Shown here piece by piece: positions 22,346 through 33,016 of a stretch of DNA of 64,000 nt. Numbering within the stretch: the stretch's first letter is position 1; every line of letters starts with the position of its first letter. The notes under the pieces are model-generated. The model was not told the origin of the DNA and did not search any database. It saw only the letters and a list, made by a program, of their open reading frames with translations. Position numbers and translations under genes: made by a program. This stretch comes from Pyropia haitanensis (taxonomy: Eukaryota; Rhodophyta; Bangiophyceae; Bangiales; Bangiaceae), in the NCBI GenBank assembly GCA_008729055.1, contig SDUX01000006.1, positions 2,530,842 to 2,594,841 of the forward strand. The letters run 5' to 3'.

Positions 22346-23230
22346 CGGCGGTGGCGGCGGTGCCTATGGCCGCCCCGGCGGCGATGCCCCCGCCGCTTCA
22401 TACGACTGACCGTGGCGGCGGCCGCGGCTGCCGTCTGGGCGTCGGCCGCTACTGCGACATGGGCGGCGGCTACCCAGACCGCTACTGACACGCCTGGTGG
22501 CCGCCAGCCGCGCGCGGGGCGTCGGCGTGCGCCGCCGCCGGCTTGACCGCCCCGCCGCCCGCGGTGGCCGCCGCTGCCGCCCGGGGAAGGACGCGCCGCC
22601 GGCGGTGCCCGCGGCGTGCCAGCATTGGCGTCGTCACTGGCGCAGACCAGCAGGGCCGCGCGCAGCCGGCAGGCGCCTTTCCCCCCCCCCCCCGCCCCTC
22701 CCCCCCTGCACGCGTCCCCCCTTTCCCCTTTTTTGGCCCCCGGGTGCTGTCGCGTGCGTTGCTCTCCTCTGCCAACCCCTACCGCCCCCTCCGTGCGGCA
22801 GGTCGGGGCGTTGCGCGGCGGTATCGGGCGTGGCGTGCCTGACCCCCCCCACGTCAGTGCGGTCTGTCCGCGTCGGGAGTACGGATGGGGGGTACGGACG
22901 GGGTGGTCGGGAGCCCCGAGCTGTCCCCCGTGTGGTGGTGGGATGCGGCGGTACCGCCGCGCGGCGGACCGCCACCGACGCGCGGTGGGCTGTGGACGCG
23001 GGGCGGTTCCTCGCACGGCGGGCTGACGGCCGCGCCCGTCCAGCGCGATCGTTTATTCCGTTGTGGTCCGCCACGCCAACGGGACTGGCGGCTGGACGGG
23101 CGGGCAACGCGGTACGCCCACAAAGACCAGCACGGGCCGGCTGGCCACCCATCCCTACCAGCTCCCCCCCCCCCCCCCCCCCCCCCCGAATCACCTTGGC
23201 AGCCGCGGCGGCGCCGCGGCGGCCGCCGCC
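22218..23230. other. Intergenic between convergent RS-domain and ARMT1 genes
   Basis: GGC-rich simple sequence to about 22370, then C tracts at 22680-22693 and C24 (23164-23187). No gene recognised. Confidence 0.45.
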
Positions 23231-25271
23231 TCACGCCGACGGCGCGGCGGCGGCGGCGTCCCGCCGGCGGGCGGCGAGCGTCTCGGCCGGGTGGCAGTAG
23301 TGGACGACGCCAAACGCGCCCGACACGAGCCACGCCGCGTCCGCCGCGGCGGCGGCGGCGGCGGCGGCCGGCGGGATGCCGACGGCGAGCTCCGCCTTGA
23401 GCGTCCGCAGCGCCACGACGGGGCAGGGGAAGTAGGCGGCAACGTCGGCAAAGGGGGTGTCAAACGCCCACTGGCGGTCGCCGAGGAGGCGCCTGGGAGG
23501 GAAAGGGAGGGGTCGAGGAAGAGGGGGGGGAGGGAGTGAGAGGTGGAGGGCAGGGGTGGGAGGGGGGACGGGGGGGGGGGGGAACAGGGACGTGGAAACA
23601 CGGTCAGCGGTGGGAGGACACGGGGTCTACCCCAGTCAGTACGCCCGCCAAGAGCTTTGACGGAAGGGGGCGAACAGGAGCCGCCGCCACCGCCGCGCAC
23701 GCCGCCCACACCGCCGCGCCGCGTGGGTGGGGACGCCGCGGCGGCGGCGGCCGCACCCCCCCCTGCCCCCCTCACGCGCGCGACGAGCGGGCGCCGCCCG
23801 CGCGCGCGGCGCGGCGCGACGGGCAGGGGCGGGCGCAGCCAAACGGGTGGCAACCCCCCAGCGCGGTGGCGACCGAGACGCCCGCGGCGGCGGCAGCGGC
23901 GGCGATGGTCGGCGGCGGCCGGCGGCCGACGCGCCCAGACGGCCCCGCACCGCCGCCGCGTAGTCTGCAGGCGCCTCCCCCCCCCCCCCCCCGGAGCTCG
24001 CCCCGACGCTACCGCCAGGTAGGCGCGCGAGCGGCAAACCGGTTCTACCCTCCCCTCCCCCCCCCCCCCCCCAGCCACCTCGCCTCCCCTCGAAACGAAC
24101 CGGTAGTTGGCGTCGCCCTTGACGACGACCAGGCTCGCCTCGCCGAGCGCCCGCCGGAGCGCGTCGTCCATCTCCCAAAACGCCAGCGGCTGCACCCAAA
24201 AATCGTGCTCGACCAGCACCAGCCGCCCCGCCGCCAGGTGCGCCGCCCACCGCCGCCCCGTCGCGGCGGTGGCGGCCACCGCCGAGCGCCCCACCTCGGC
24301 CACCGCCCACGCCACGTCCTTGGCCATCGCGTCCGACACAAACGTCGGGTGGCTCTTGCACTGGAGGACGACCGTCGACGCCCAGCCGCCAGACAAGAGG
24401 CCGTCGGCGAGGACCAGGTCGGTGAAGAGCTCAAAGCCCGCATTGTCCACGACAATGTGGATGGGCGGGGGGGGGGTGCCGGCTGCCGCCGCCGCGTCCC
24501 GGCAGCGGCGCAGGTGCGCCAGCACCGCGGGCGTATCGTCGGCCAGCAGCCGCCCGTCATCGCCGCCGCCGTCACCACCCCCACCGCCGCCGCCACCACC
24601 ACCACCCCCACCGCCGCCACTGGCGCCATTGCCGCCGGCGGTGGCGCCCCCCCCCCCCCCCCCGCCGCGGCGGCGGCCTCACTCCCCACCGGCCACAGCG
24701 ACAGGTCACTGCGGTTCCCCCACAGGCTCACCTGCAGCAGCCGCGCGGCCGTCGCGTCACTCCCCAGCTCCGCCCCCCCCACCGCCGCCGCCGCGTCCAC
24801 CACCGCCGCGAGCGCGTCGACGCGGTCCGCGGCGGCGAGCAGCCCCAGCTCCTTTTGGCGCACAAACGGGTCGGTCCGCGCGTCCGCCACGCCGTCCGCG
24901 ACATCCCGGAACCAGCCGAGCCCGCCCAGCAGCCGGCGGTAGGCGTAAAACTCGGTGACCAGCCACGGGGCGGACAGCCACGTCTCCCGCGCGGCCACGT
25001 GCGGCGCGAGGATGGCCGCCCACGCGGCGGCGTCGGCGCCGCCATCGTCGGCGGGGAGCAGGGTGAGGGGGGTGGTTGCCGCGGCGGACAGCTCCGCGTC
25101 GAGGGCGCGGACCGCCGCGAGCGGCGCCGGCGGCAGGTCGTTCTCGCGGTAGACGCGGGAGAGGATGTCGGTGCGGAGGCGGACCGCCATCGTGGAGTGC
25201 GCCCACGTGCCGGGCGTGAGCGAGCGGATGCGGGGGGGGAGGGGGGGGAGTGGGAGGTAGGGTGGCTCCAT
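23231..25271 (-). CDS. ARMT1: ARMT1-like DUF89 damage-control phosphatase (two exons, one frame break)
   Basis: A metal-dependent phosphatase of the DUF89 family (subfamily III), which clears phosphorylated metabolites such as fructose-1-phosphate. Human ARMT1 was also reported as a PCNA carboxyl methyltransferase. Start at 25271 (MEPPYLPLPPLPPRIRSLTP). Family landmarks in order: SAPWLVTEFYAYRRL, LLQVSLWGNRSDLSL, the metal-binding Asp-Asn of VVDNAGFELFTDLVLAD, PTFVSDAMAKD, VKGDANYR. After the intron come RLLGDRQWAFDTPF, ALRTLKAELAVG and a GVVHY end. A frame change lies in poly-Gly at C17 (24647-24663 on the plus strand), between LWPVG and GRLLADDTPAVLAHL; it is a probable consensus error or a Gly-linker indel. 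Coding is complement(23231..23492, 24101..25271). The leader beyond 25271 is C/T-rich. Confidence 0.9.
23493..24100 (-). other. Spliceosomal intron (608 nt) in the ARMT1-like gene
   Basis: Donor CG|GTTCGT at 24101/24100; acceptor TTTCCCTCCCAG|GCGCC at 23493/23492; phase 2. Joining restores NYR-RLLGDRQW, which matches the NYRKLTGDRKW region of human ARMT1. The intron is GC-rich, with a long G/C tract just inside each end. No other gene here shows a comparably clear intron. Confidence 0.85.
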
Positions 25272-27117
25272 GGTGGGTGGGGGAGGAGGGTAGGGAAGAG
25301 TGAGTGGGGAAAACAGGGAGGGGGGGGGGGACGGGTGTCGGCGCCCAGTCAAAGGCCGGCTTGGTGGCCGCAGGAGGGCGATGCCGCGGAAGGAGGCGGA
25401 TGCGGATGCCGCACCGCGGCGATCCTCAATGGTCCGTGACACGTGGTCAACACATGACTCAAAGTCGAGGTATACGGAGTTGTAGCTCAATTACAATTTT
25501 CGCTTGTACACGTTGGATTTACCAAACTCGCGCTGGATCATTCCAGGAAAAAACCCACACAAAAAAGCCAAACCGAGCAGAAAAACCGAGAAAGGGGGCC
25601 ATTTGTGCCGCCGACCCACCCTAGCGGGTCGCCCCAGGCGGCGGCGGGCCGCAGAACCTACCCCTCCCGGTGCGAACCCTGCGCGTCACCCGCGTCTGCC
25701 ACCGTCACGGTCGCGCCCGCCGCCGCCGCTGCCGCCGCCGCCGCGACTGCCACGACCGCCGCGGGCGCCGCCGCGACCAGTGCCACGTCGATCCCAGGAG
25801 GCGTAAAGGCAGCCGCTGCCTCGCAGTGCGGGGCGGGCGCGGTGGTAAACCGTAGGTGATTGAGGTGGAGGCAATGACGGGGGCGGCGACCACAGGAGCT
25901 GCGGCGCCAGGAGCGGCGGCCGCCGCTGCGGATGCGTGGCTGCCACTGCTATCCAACGACCAGAGGAGACACCTCCGGGAGAGACCACCCAGCGAAGACT
26001 CAATAAAACGACTCCAGCGCCTACCAAAAGTGCTTTCACGCTCCGTCGCCTCTTCCGAGCCGCTGAACAGTTGCGCGCCGCTTGCAGGTGGCCGCAGACG
26101 CCGGGTAAGCCAGACACGGACGGCAGTGGCGCTGCTGCTGCCGTCGCTCTGGCTCGCTGTCGGTGCGGCCGGAGCTGTTGCTGTCGCTGCCGCCTCTGTA
26201 GACCGGGGCGCCCGACGTGATCGCCGTGTCGGGCCCCCGCTCCGCCAACCATTCAATCGGACGCGGCTTTTTGAGTTCTTCCTCGGATGTTTTCGAAAGG
26301 GCAGCCCACTTGTCCCAACAGTATGCGTGATTCCAAGTGGAAGGGCGCGCGTGAGTGGAAAGACTCGCCCAGCGCGGTCGCGTTGCGACACGCACGACTG
26401 GGTCGTTCTCTGGAGCTGCTCTGTTTTTCGGACCCAACCTCCACCGCCGATCGACTGGGGCCACGGAGATGTTGAGTTGTGCCATGACTGGGACGGGGGG
26501 GGGGGACCTCTTCCGGATTGGGGCCGCGGGCACCTGCGGGTCTCCGCCCCCCCCCCCCCCCCCACGCGGTCCGCCGCCATCCGCCGCCGAGCGGCCGCTG
26601 CCATTGGCGTGCGGCAGCCGCCGGCGCGGCGCCATTGGGGACGGGTCGTCGGCGGGCAGACCTCCGCACGGCAGTACGGCGGGTGTGCTGCTGGCCGTTG
26701 CGGTCCGCTTGCTCCGCTCCCCCGCCCTCTCTCCTTCCCCTTCCCTTTGTCCCGGCCCCGCCTTCCATCTCCCTCCTCTGCTCGCCCTCCTCGCCCCCTC
26801 TGCGGCTTTGCTCACTGACGTCGTGTCAACGGCCTGTCCGTGGTAGTCTGCTCTCCGCGGCGGCGTCTGGGACGTTCCTCGGTGACCTCCGTCGGCTGTG
26901 CGCCGTCGGCCGCTGCGGTCGCTGTTGGAGACTCCGGTGCCGGCGACGGCGGTGCGGCCTTGCCCCCCTGAGTGACCGCTGCTGCTGCCCCCCCTCCTGC
27001 CCGCTCCGCTCTTCCCCTCCCGCCTTTTTTCTTCCCCGCGGCGTTTTGCTTGCGTGTGCGGGTGGGCTTCCCCCGCCGCATGCCCCCCCCGCTCTTCCCT
27101 TCCCCCCTCGCGAGAGA
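25272..27117. other. Divergent intergenic region between ARMT1 and GTP cyclohydrolase genes
   Basis: Leader of ARMT1 to about 25330, then an AT-richer patch at 25440-25600. A moderately complex frame at 25874-26090 (+), with residues AWLPLLSNDQRRHLRERP, could be an exon or repeat remnant, but I do not recognise it. The C/T-rich leader of the next gene covers about 26700-27117. Confidence 0.4.
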
Positions 27118-28284
27118 ATGCATGATGGGGTCCCCGCAGACGGGGGCGTGGCGGCGGCCGCGGCGGCGGCCGCGGCGGCGGGGGCCAAGCGCGGCCTGGC
27201 GGGGGGCGCCCCGCCCGCGGCCGACGGGCCGTCACCAGCGGCGGCCGCGGACGGGAGCTCAGGGGGGACGTTGCCCGCGGGGGCTGCCACTGCCGCCGCC
27301 GGCGCCGCTGCTGCTACCACCGCTGTCGAGGCGCTGCGTGGGGCGCCACTCCCACCCGCCGCTTCCGCCGCCGCTGCGACTGCAGCGGCGTCTGCTGCTG
27401 CAGCGGCGGCACTGCCGGGGGGGATGAACGGCACGGCGGGGGGCGTTGCCAACGGGCACGCGTCTCCGCCACTGGCGGCGGCGGCCCGGCCGCGTGACGC
27501 GTGTCAGCCGGGGGCGGGTGGCGCCGCGCAGCCCCCACCGCCGGTGGCGAATGGGGCGGCGGCGGCCGCGTCGGCGGCGTCGCCGCCCGGCCCCCCTCCC
27601 CCCGCAAGTCGTGGCCAGCAGCAGCTGGTGGCCGCCGCCGGCGGCTCCCTCTCCTCCCTCGTTGCGGACGCCCCCCCCCCCCCCGCTGGCGGCTCGCGCA
27701 AGCGCAAGCACATGGACGACGCGGAGCGGTCGGCGACGATCGCCCGCTCCGTCCGCACCATCCTCGAGTGCCTCGACGACGACCCCGACCGGGAGGGCCT
27801 CATCAAGACGCCCGCCCGCTTTGCCGCGGCGCTCCAGTTTTTCACCAGCGGCTACACCGAGACGGAGCCCGCGGCCCTCGTCGGCGACGCCGAGTGGGAC
27901 GAGAACCACACGGAGCTGGTGCTGGTGCGGGACATCAGCGTCTTTTCGCTGTGCGAGCACCACATGGTGCCCTTCCACGGCAAGGTGCATATCGGGTACA
28001 TCCCGAACGGCAAGGTGGTGGGGCTGTCCAAGCTGGCGCGCCTCGCCACCCTCTACGCCCGCCGGCTGCAGGTGCAGGAGCGGCTGACGACGCAGATTGC
28101 GGACGCGGTGGCGGAGATCCTGGCGCCGCGGGGGGTGGCGGTGCTCGTCGAGGCCACCCACATGTGCATGGTCATGCGGGGGGTCCAAAAGGTCGGCGCG
28201 TCGACCGTCACGCACTGCATGCGGGGGGTGTTCCGGACGGACCCGGCGCTGCGCAAGGAGTTTATCAACCTGGCCACGCGGTAG
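27118..28284 (+). CDS. GCH1: GTP cyclohydrolase I
   Basis: Converts GTP to 7,8-dihydroneopterin triphosphate, the first step to folate and tetrahydrobiopterin. The conserved catalytic domain runs from about residue 200 to 388: [22 protein letters not shown], then [56 protein letters not shown] and the end EFINLATR. Zinc ligands are present: Cys279 and His282 of CEHH, and Cys350 of HMCMVMRG. The first ~200 residues are an Ala/Pro/Gly-rich extension far longer than usual, with a basic patch RKRKHMDD just before the domain. Targeting by that extension cannot be judged. The start at 27118 follows a long C/T-rich leader; a shorter start at MDDAERSA (near 27712) would yield a protein of normal size. 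The 3' flank is G-rich. Confidence 0.95.
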   Translation: MHDGVPADGGVAAAAAAAAAAGAKRGLAGGAPPAADGPSPAAAADGSSGGTLPAGAATAAAGAAAATTAVEALRGAPLPPAASAAAATAAASAAAAAALPGGMNGTAGGVANGHASPPLAAAARPRDACQPGAGGAAQPPPPVANGAAAAASAASPPGPPPPASRGQQQLVAAAGGSLSSLVADAPPPPAGGSRKRKHMDDAERSATIARSVRTILECLDDDPDREGLIKTPARFAAALQFFTSGYTETEPAALVGDAEWDENHTELVLVRDISVFSLCEHHMVPFHGKVHIGYIPNGKVVGLSKLARLATLYARRLQVQERLTTQIADAVAEILAPRGVAVLVEATHMCMVMRGVQKVGASTVTHCMRGVFRTDPALRKEFINLATR

Positions 28285-28870
28285 CCGGGGCGGGGGGGGG
28301 GAGGAGGGGGATTGGGGTGGAGACGGGGGGGGGGAGACGGGGGGGAGCTAGCGGGGAGAAGGTTTTCCCCCACGCACACCGGTCCAGGCGGTCGGCACTG
28401 CTGGGAAGAGGACGTTCGCGTGGAGTGCAGTGAGCGGGGAGGCGGTAGGGCTCGGGTCGTCCCGCACGTGGGCGGCCGACGAAAAAAAAGAAAGGTGTAA
28501 GTCTTTATCGGGTGCACCGGTGTCGCCCCCCGCTGCGACCGCGCCGGCTCGAACGGCCGACCCCGTCCTCCCCCCCCCCCGCCACCCGACACGCTCACGC
28601 GCGCGTCGGGCCGCCCCCATCCCCATGCACCGCCCACATGCACCATTGCGCACCACCCCCGCCGGCGGCCTGCGCCGCGGCACCGCGTCCGCCACCGCTG
28701 CCGAGCGGCCTCCGGTCCCACCGCGCCCCCCCCCCCCCCCCTCCCCCACCCCACCCGCCATCGTTCAAAGTTCCAGCCCCCCCTTCCCTCCCCCCACCCG
28801 CCAACGTTCACAACGTTCCCCCCTCCCCCGCGCGGCCCCTCCCCGCGCGCTCTGCCGCCCGCGGCGGCGG
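28285..28870. other. Convergent intergenic region
   Basis: G-rich for the first 70 bases, C-rich later; A8 at 28481-28488. No gene seen. Confidence 0.5.
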
Positions 28871-30842
28871 TCACAGCACCACCTTGGCCGCCACCCCCGC
28901 CGCCCCACACAGCGCCGCGAGGACGCCGCCGCCAACGGTGCCCGCCGGCAGCGGCGGCGGCGGCGGCACCTCCCGCGCGGCCACGCCATTCGCAACCACG
29001 CCCGTCACGACCGGCGTCCGCGCGCCCCCGCCCGTGCCGGTGGGGACGGCGGCGGCGGCGGCGGGCGCCTCCCGCGCCACCGACCCGACGTCGGCGGCAG
29101 TGGTGGCGGCGGCGGCGGCGGCGGGCGCCGCCTCCCGCGCCGCCGCCCCTGTGCCGCCGGGCGCGACGGCGGCGGCGGCGGCGGTGGGGGCGGGCGGTGC
29201 GCGCGTCGGCGCCGCCGACGCTGCCGCCGCCGCCGCGGTGGGCGCCGTGCGCGCCGCGGCGGCCGCCGCGGCGGCGGCGGCCGCCGCGGTTACGGCCGCG
29301 GCGGCCGCCTCGGCGGCGGCGGCGGCGGCCAGCTCCGCCGCCGCCGCCGCCTCGGCCGCCGCCAGCGCCTCTGGGCCGGGCGGCGGCACGGGGGTGGCGG
29401 CGGTAACCGCCGTTGCCGCCGCGGCCGCCGCCTTGGCCGCCTCGGCCGCGTCGGCCGCGTCGGCCACCTTGACCACCTTGGCCGCGTCGGCCACCTCGGC
29501 CGCCGCCACCGCCTTGACGACCGCCGCCGCCTCCGATTCAGCCGCCTCGGCGGCCGCCGCGGCCGCCCGCGCCGCCCCCGCCGCCTTGGCCGCCTCGGCC
29601 GCCTCGACCGCCGCCACCGCCTCTGCCACCACCGCCGCGGAAGTGCCGGTGCCGGCGCCGGCGGCAGCGTCGGTGCTGGCGCTCCCCCCCCCCCCCCGCC
29701 CCCAGCCACCACCCCACGCGGGGCGGTGCCATTGGCGGCGTGGGTGCCCCCCCCCGCCCCCCCCCCAGCCACCACCCCCCCGGCGGCCACCCCCCGCGCG
29801 GCCGAGCAACGACCGTATCCGTCGCGACGGTGGCGGCCTCGGCGGCGGCCGCCGCGTCGGCCGACACGGCGAGCCGCGCCAGCTCCCCCCGCGCGCCCGT
29901 CACCGCCACTCGCACCGCGTCGAGGGCGGCGACGAGCGACGCCTCCCGCGCCGCGGCGGCGGCGTGCCGCTCACGCACCTCCCGCGGCGTCGCCGCCGCG
30001 GCGATGGCGGCGCCCAGCGCGGCCGCCGCGGCCACGGCGGTGGCGGTGGTTGGCGCCGTCGACGCCGCCGTGGTGACCGCCGCGGCCACCGTCGCCGCCG
30101 CCGCCGCCGCCTCGGCCGCCGCCGCGTTTGCCGCCGCCGTGTCGGCCGCCGCCACGTCGGCCGCCGCCGCCGCTGACGCCGCCGCGTCGGCCGCCGCCGC
30201 GTCTGCGACGCCAGTGCCGCCGTCGCCAACGCCCATGGCGCAGCGGGCCGGCGACGGCGCGTCGGGGGCGCTCGCGGCGGACGGGTGGCTGTCGTCTGAG
30301 GTGGTCCGGCCTGTGCTCCCCGCCTTGCGCGTCGACACGCGGAGGGTGGTCTGCTGCACCGGCGCGACGCGCCAAAAGGCCGACCCGAGCGGCTCCCCCG
30401 CCCAGCCGGCCGGCACGGGCGCGGCCCACACCTTGAACTGCTCCCGCAGGCCGCCGTCGCCCGCCTGCGGCGCCAGCTCCCGCCGCACAACCACCTCCAC
30501 GGCGTCGGCGACCAAGACGCTTTCCGCCGCCGCGGCGGCCGCCACCGCCGTCGCGGCCGCGCCGAGCACCCCGCTGTTGGGCTTGACGCTGAAGCGGTGC
30601 GGCTGGGTGGTCATGACTTTGAACGCAACGCCGCCGCCGCCGCCGCCGCTGCCGGCGGGCGCCGCTAGGCTCAGGAGCACCGAATCGGGGTCAAAGGGAG
30701 GGACGACCGGCAGCCGCAGGCGCGCTTTGCTCAGCCGCAGCAGCAGCGGGAGCGGGGGGCGGCTGGGGGGGGAGGGGGTGCCCCCATCGGCCGACATGGC
30801 GCTGCCGCGAGATGGGGGGATCGCGTCCCCGTCGGCGGACAT
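28871..30842 (-). CDS. VAP/MSP-domain protein with long Ala-rich region and C-terminal anchor
   Basis: VAPs sit in the ER membrane and bind FFAT-motif proteins at membrane contact sites. The MSP domain follows the N-terminus: FDPDSVLLSLAAP, then FKVMTTQPHRFSVKPNSGVL, a good match to the VAP core (FKVKTTAPxRYxVxPNSG), then VVVRRELAP, LREQFKVWAAPVP and SAFWRVAP. A very long Ala-rich helical segment replaces the usual coiled coil. In the second frame it continues (VAEAVAAVEAAEAAKAAGAA) to a hydrophobic C-terminus (GGGVLAALCGAAGVAAKVVL) fitting a tail anchor. The frames join across C tracts at 29684-29697 or 29747-29766. The start may be 30842 (MSADGDAIPP) or 30797; three near-repeats of SADGD/MSADGG lie here. 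The domain is clear; the C-terminal half is less certain. Confidence 0.75.
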
Positions 30843-31453
30843 GGCGCCACTGTGGGGGAGAGCGGCCGCGTCGCCGTCGGCCGTCCAGACCCCACCGCGG
30901 GGGAGGAGCGGGGGGTGGGGGCAAAGAAGAGCGGACGGTTTGTCGGCGGCGGCGCCCGCTACCGACGGCGGCGGCGGCGGCAAACGGGGGGGGTGCGCGG
31001 CGGAGGGACTGGCGCTGCGGGGTCGGGACGGCGGGTGCGGGCGGCGGGACGCGCCGTTGCCACCCCAGAGGCGTTGCCGCCCGGCCGCCGTCGGGTGCCG
31101 CGGCGGGGAACGTGGGCACCCCCCCGCCGGCGGAGGCGGCGGTCGCGCGCGGGGCCGCGCCCCCCGCCGCCGCCCCCCACGGCGGCACAGACGCACGGCG
31201 CCGCCTCGCACCGCCGGGCGCTCGGCGACCGCGGCCAGCGCGCGCGGCCGGCGGGGGGCACCGCCGCCGCCGCGGCGGGTGGGGGGGGGGGGGTGGGAGG
31301 GGGGGGGGTGCGGCCCGCCTCGTGTGGGCGCCCCCGCGGCGGCCGCTGCTGCCGCTGTGGCGCGCGGCGGGCAGCAGCCTTTGCTACCTGCCGCCGCGTC
31401 GGGCAGCGCGGCTCCTCTGCGCTTTTGGCGCGCTGAGGTGGGGGGGGGGGGCG
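30843..31453. other. 5' region of the VAP gene, no separate gene
   Basis: The VAP frame stays open upstream to 31211 but turns into Pro/Arg low complexity typical of a leader. G tracts lie at 31268-31280 and 31441-31451, beside the left end of the first transposon-like element. Confidence 0.4.
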
Positions 31454-32234
31454 GCGCAGTGGTGTCAAACCCGCGAACGTCCGCGGATCAAATTTTCGCC
31501 CTCTGGGCGTGCAATCGGCCGTGCAACGGCGTGAAAACCTCACTCCAAGGGGTCTCAGACCACGGTTTTTTGGCACGCCGACGCACGGCGCCGTACACTT
31601 TTGAGGCATGAGTTCCGGAGCACTTTTTTTTCCCAGCCGCCGTACGGGAGCACTGGAGCATGAGCACGTCCTGCAGTATGTCATCGGAATCCATGCTCGT
31701 CGTCCTCAGTCGCTCTGACGTCAACACGATGCACGTTTTTGTGCTTTGCGTGCCATGCGATGGCACGGGCCATGCGCAGTGGAGCGCACGCCTTTGCAAG
31801 GAGCAGTGCACTCCGATGCACGCCGGGCCCAGATCTATTCCCGAAACAACCCAATTGGCAGTAGTTGGGCTGTCCCAAAGCACGCCCTCACTCTCAGAAA
31901 TCCATCCTCATTCCGCCGGACGGTGACGGTTTCGAGGATAGCGCCAATGACCTTGCCTTATGGTCCAGCACAGTACACAGGCCACCCACACTTGTTGAAT
32001 TGGGCCGTAGTAAATAATCTGGCAACACGAACCGTCCGTGCACTGCTGCGTGCCAAGGCGTGCGCTCCAGCGTGCACTGCGTGCAATAATCTGTGCACAG
32101 AGTGCAAAATTTCGTGCCATCGACGCACGCGGCGTGCACTCGGGGTCGGTCCCCCCCCCTCTCACAGGCCCCGTCAGGGGCTGTGCACGCCGCGGCACGA
32201 TGGCCCGACGTTCGCGGGTTTGACACCACTGCGC
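31454..32234. mobile_element. Non-autonomous TIR element A1 (781 bp, GCGCAGTG terminus)
   Basis: A 28-bp perfect inverted repeat bounds the element: left 31454-31481 and right 32207-32234. Each arm begins GCGCAGTGGTGTCAAACCCG and ends GAACGTC. The interior is AT-richer than the surroundings and has no transposase-like frame. TGCAC/GTGCA-containing motifs crowd both subterminal regions. The flanks are G-rich, so a target-site duplication cannot be defined. Termini of CAGTG type recall hAT elements, but the superfamily is unproven. The element is related to the copy at 42687-44260. Confidence 0.85.
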
Positions 32235-33016
32235 GGGGGGGGGGGGAGGGGGACGGCCGGGCCCGCTGGTGGCACTGCCGCAATCACCCGCCGGCCGCGC
32301 GCGGCCCGCCACAGCCCCTTCACGGCAGCGGCGGGCGGTCTCGCGGCGCGCGCGCGCACACGCGCCAGACACCTCTCGGGAGGATGGGAGGAGGTTGGGG
32401 CGGCCAGCGCACGGCGCGCGCCGGCGGCCGCCGCCGTCGCCGCCGCCGCACAGCGCGGCGCGCTTCCCGGCGGGTCGTGTCCGGCCCGCCGTCGCCGCGG
32501 CGGCGGCGCGTGAGCGGTGGGCGCCGCACCTGCCGCCCGGACCACCCCCGCCCCCACCCCCCCCTCCCAGAGCCCCGACGGGGGGTGAGATCCGACGGCG
32601 TCCGCCCCCCCACCCCCGCCGCGCGGGGCGCGCTACGGGTGGCGATGACAGCCGCGCCCGCCGCGGGCGACTGCACTAGCCGCGGCCACAAGCGTCGCAG
32701 ATTCTGCGACGCAGACCCCCCCCCCGCAGCCGCGGTGGCTAGACGGGGGCGCCGCCGGCCGCGCGCGCATGCACCAAGACCACAGTAGCAGACGAGCTGC
32801 CTGCACTCCCAGTCCCGCCCCCCCCAAGCTGCCCCCCCCCCCTCGCATCCGCATCCCCTGATCCGACCCCCCGAGCTCCGCTCATCCGCTCCCCCCCGCC
32901 ACCCCCGACTCTTCCGCACCCGCCTCCCCTGATCCGCCCCCCCTCCCCCAAGCCCCCCTCTACCCCCCCCCCTCCCCCAAGCCCCCCCTCTCTACCCCTC
33001 CCCCCCCGCCCTGCAC
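32235..33016. other. Intergenic, 3' of the GlnRS gene
   Basis: GC-rich low-complexity sequence, then C/T-rich strings with repeats of CCCCCAAGCCCCCC around 32940-33000. No gene. Confidence 0.45.

Noticed and set aside
25470..25500. GTAGCTCAATT resembling a tRNA A-box
   Set aside because: No matching B-box downstream at a usable distance, so no tRNA is called.
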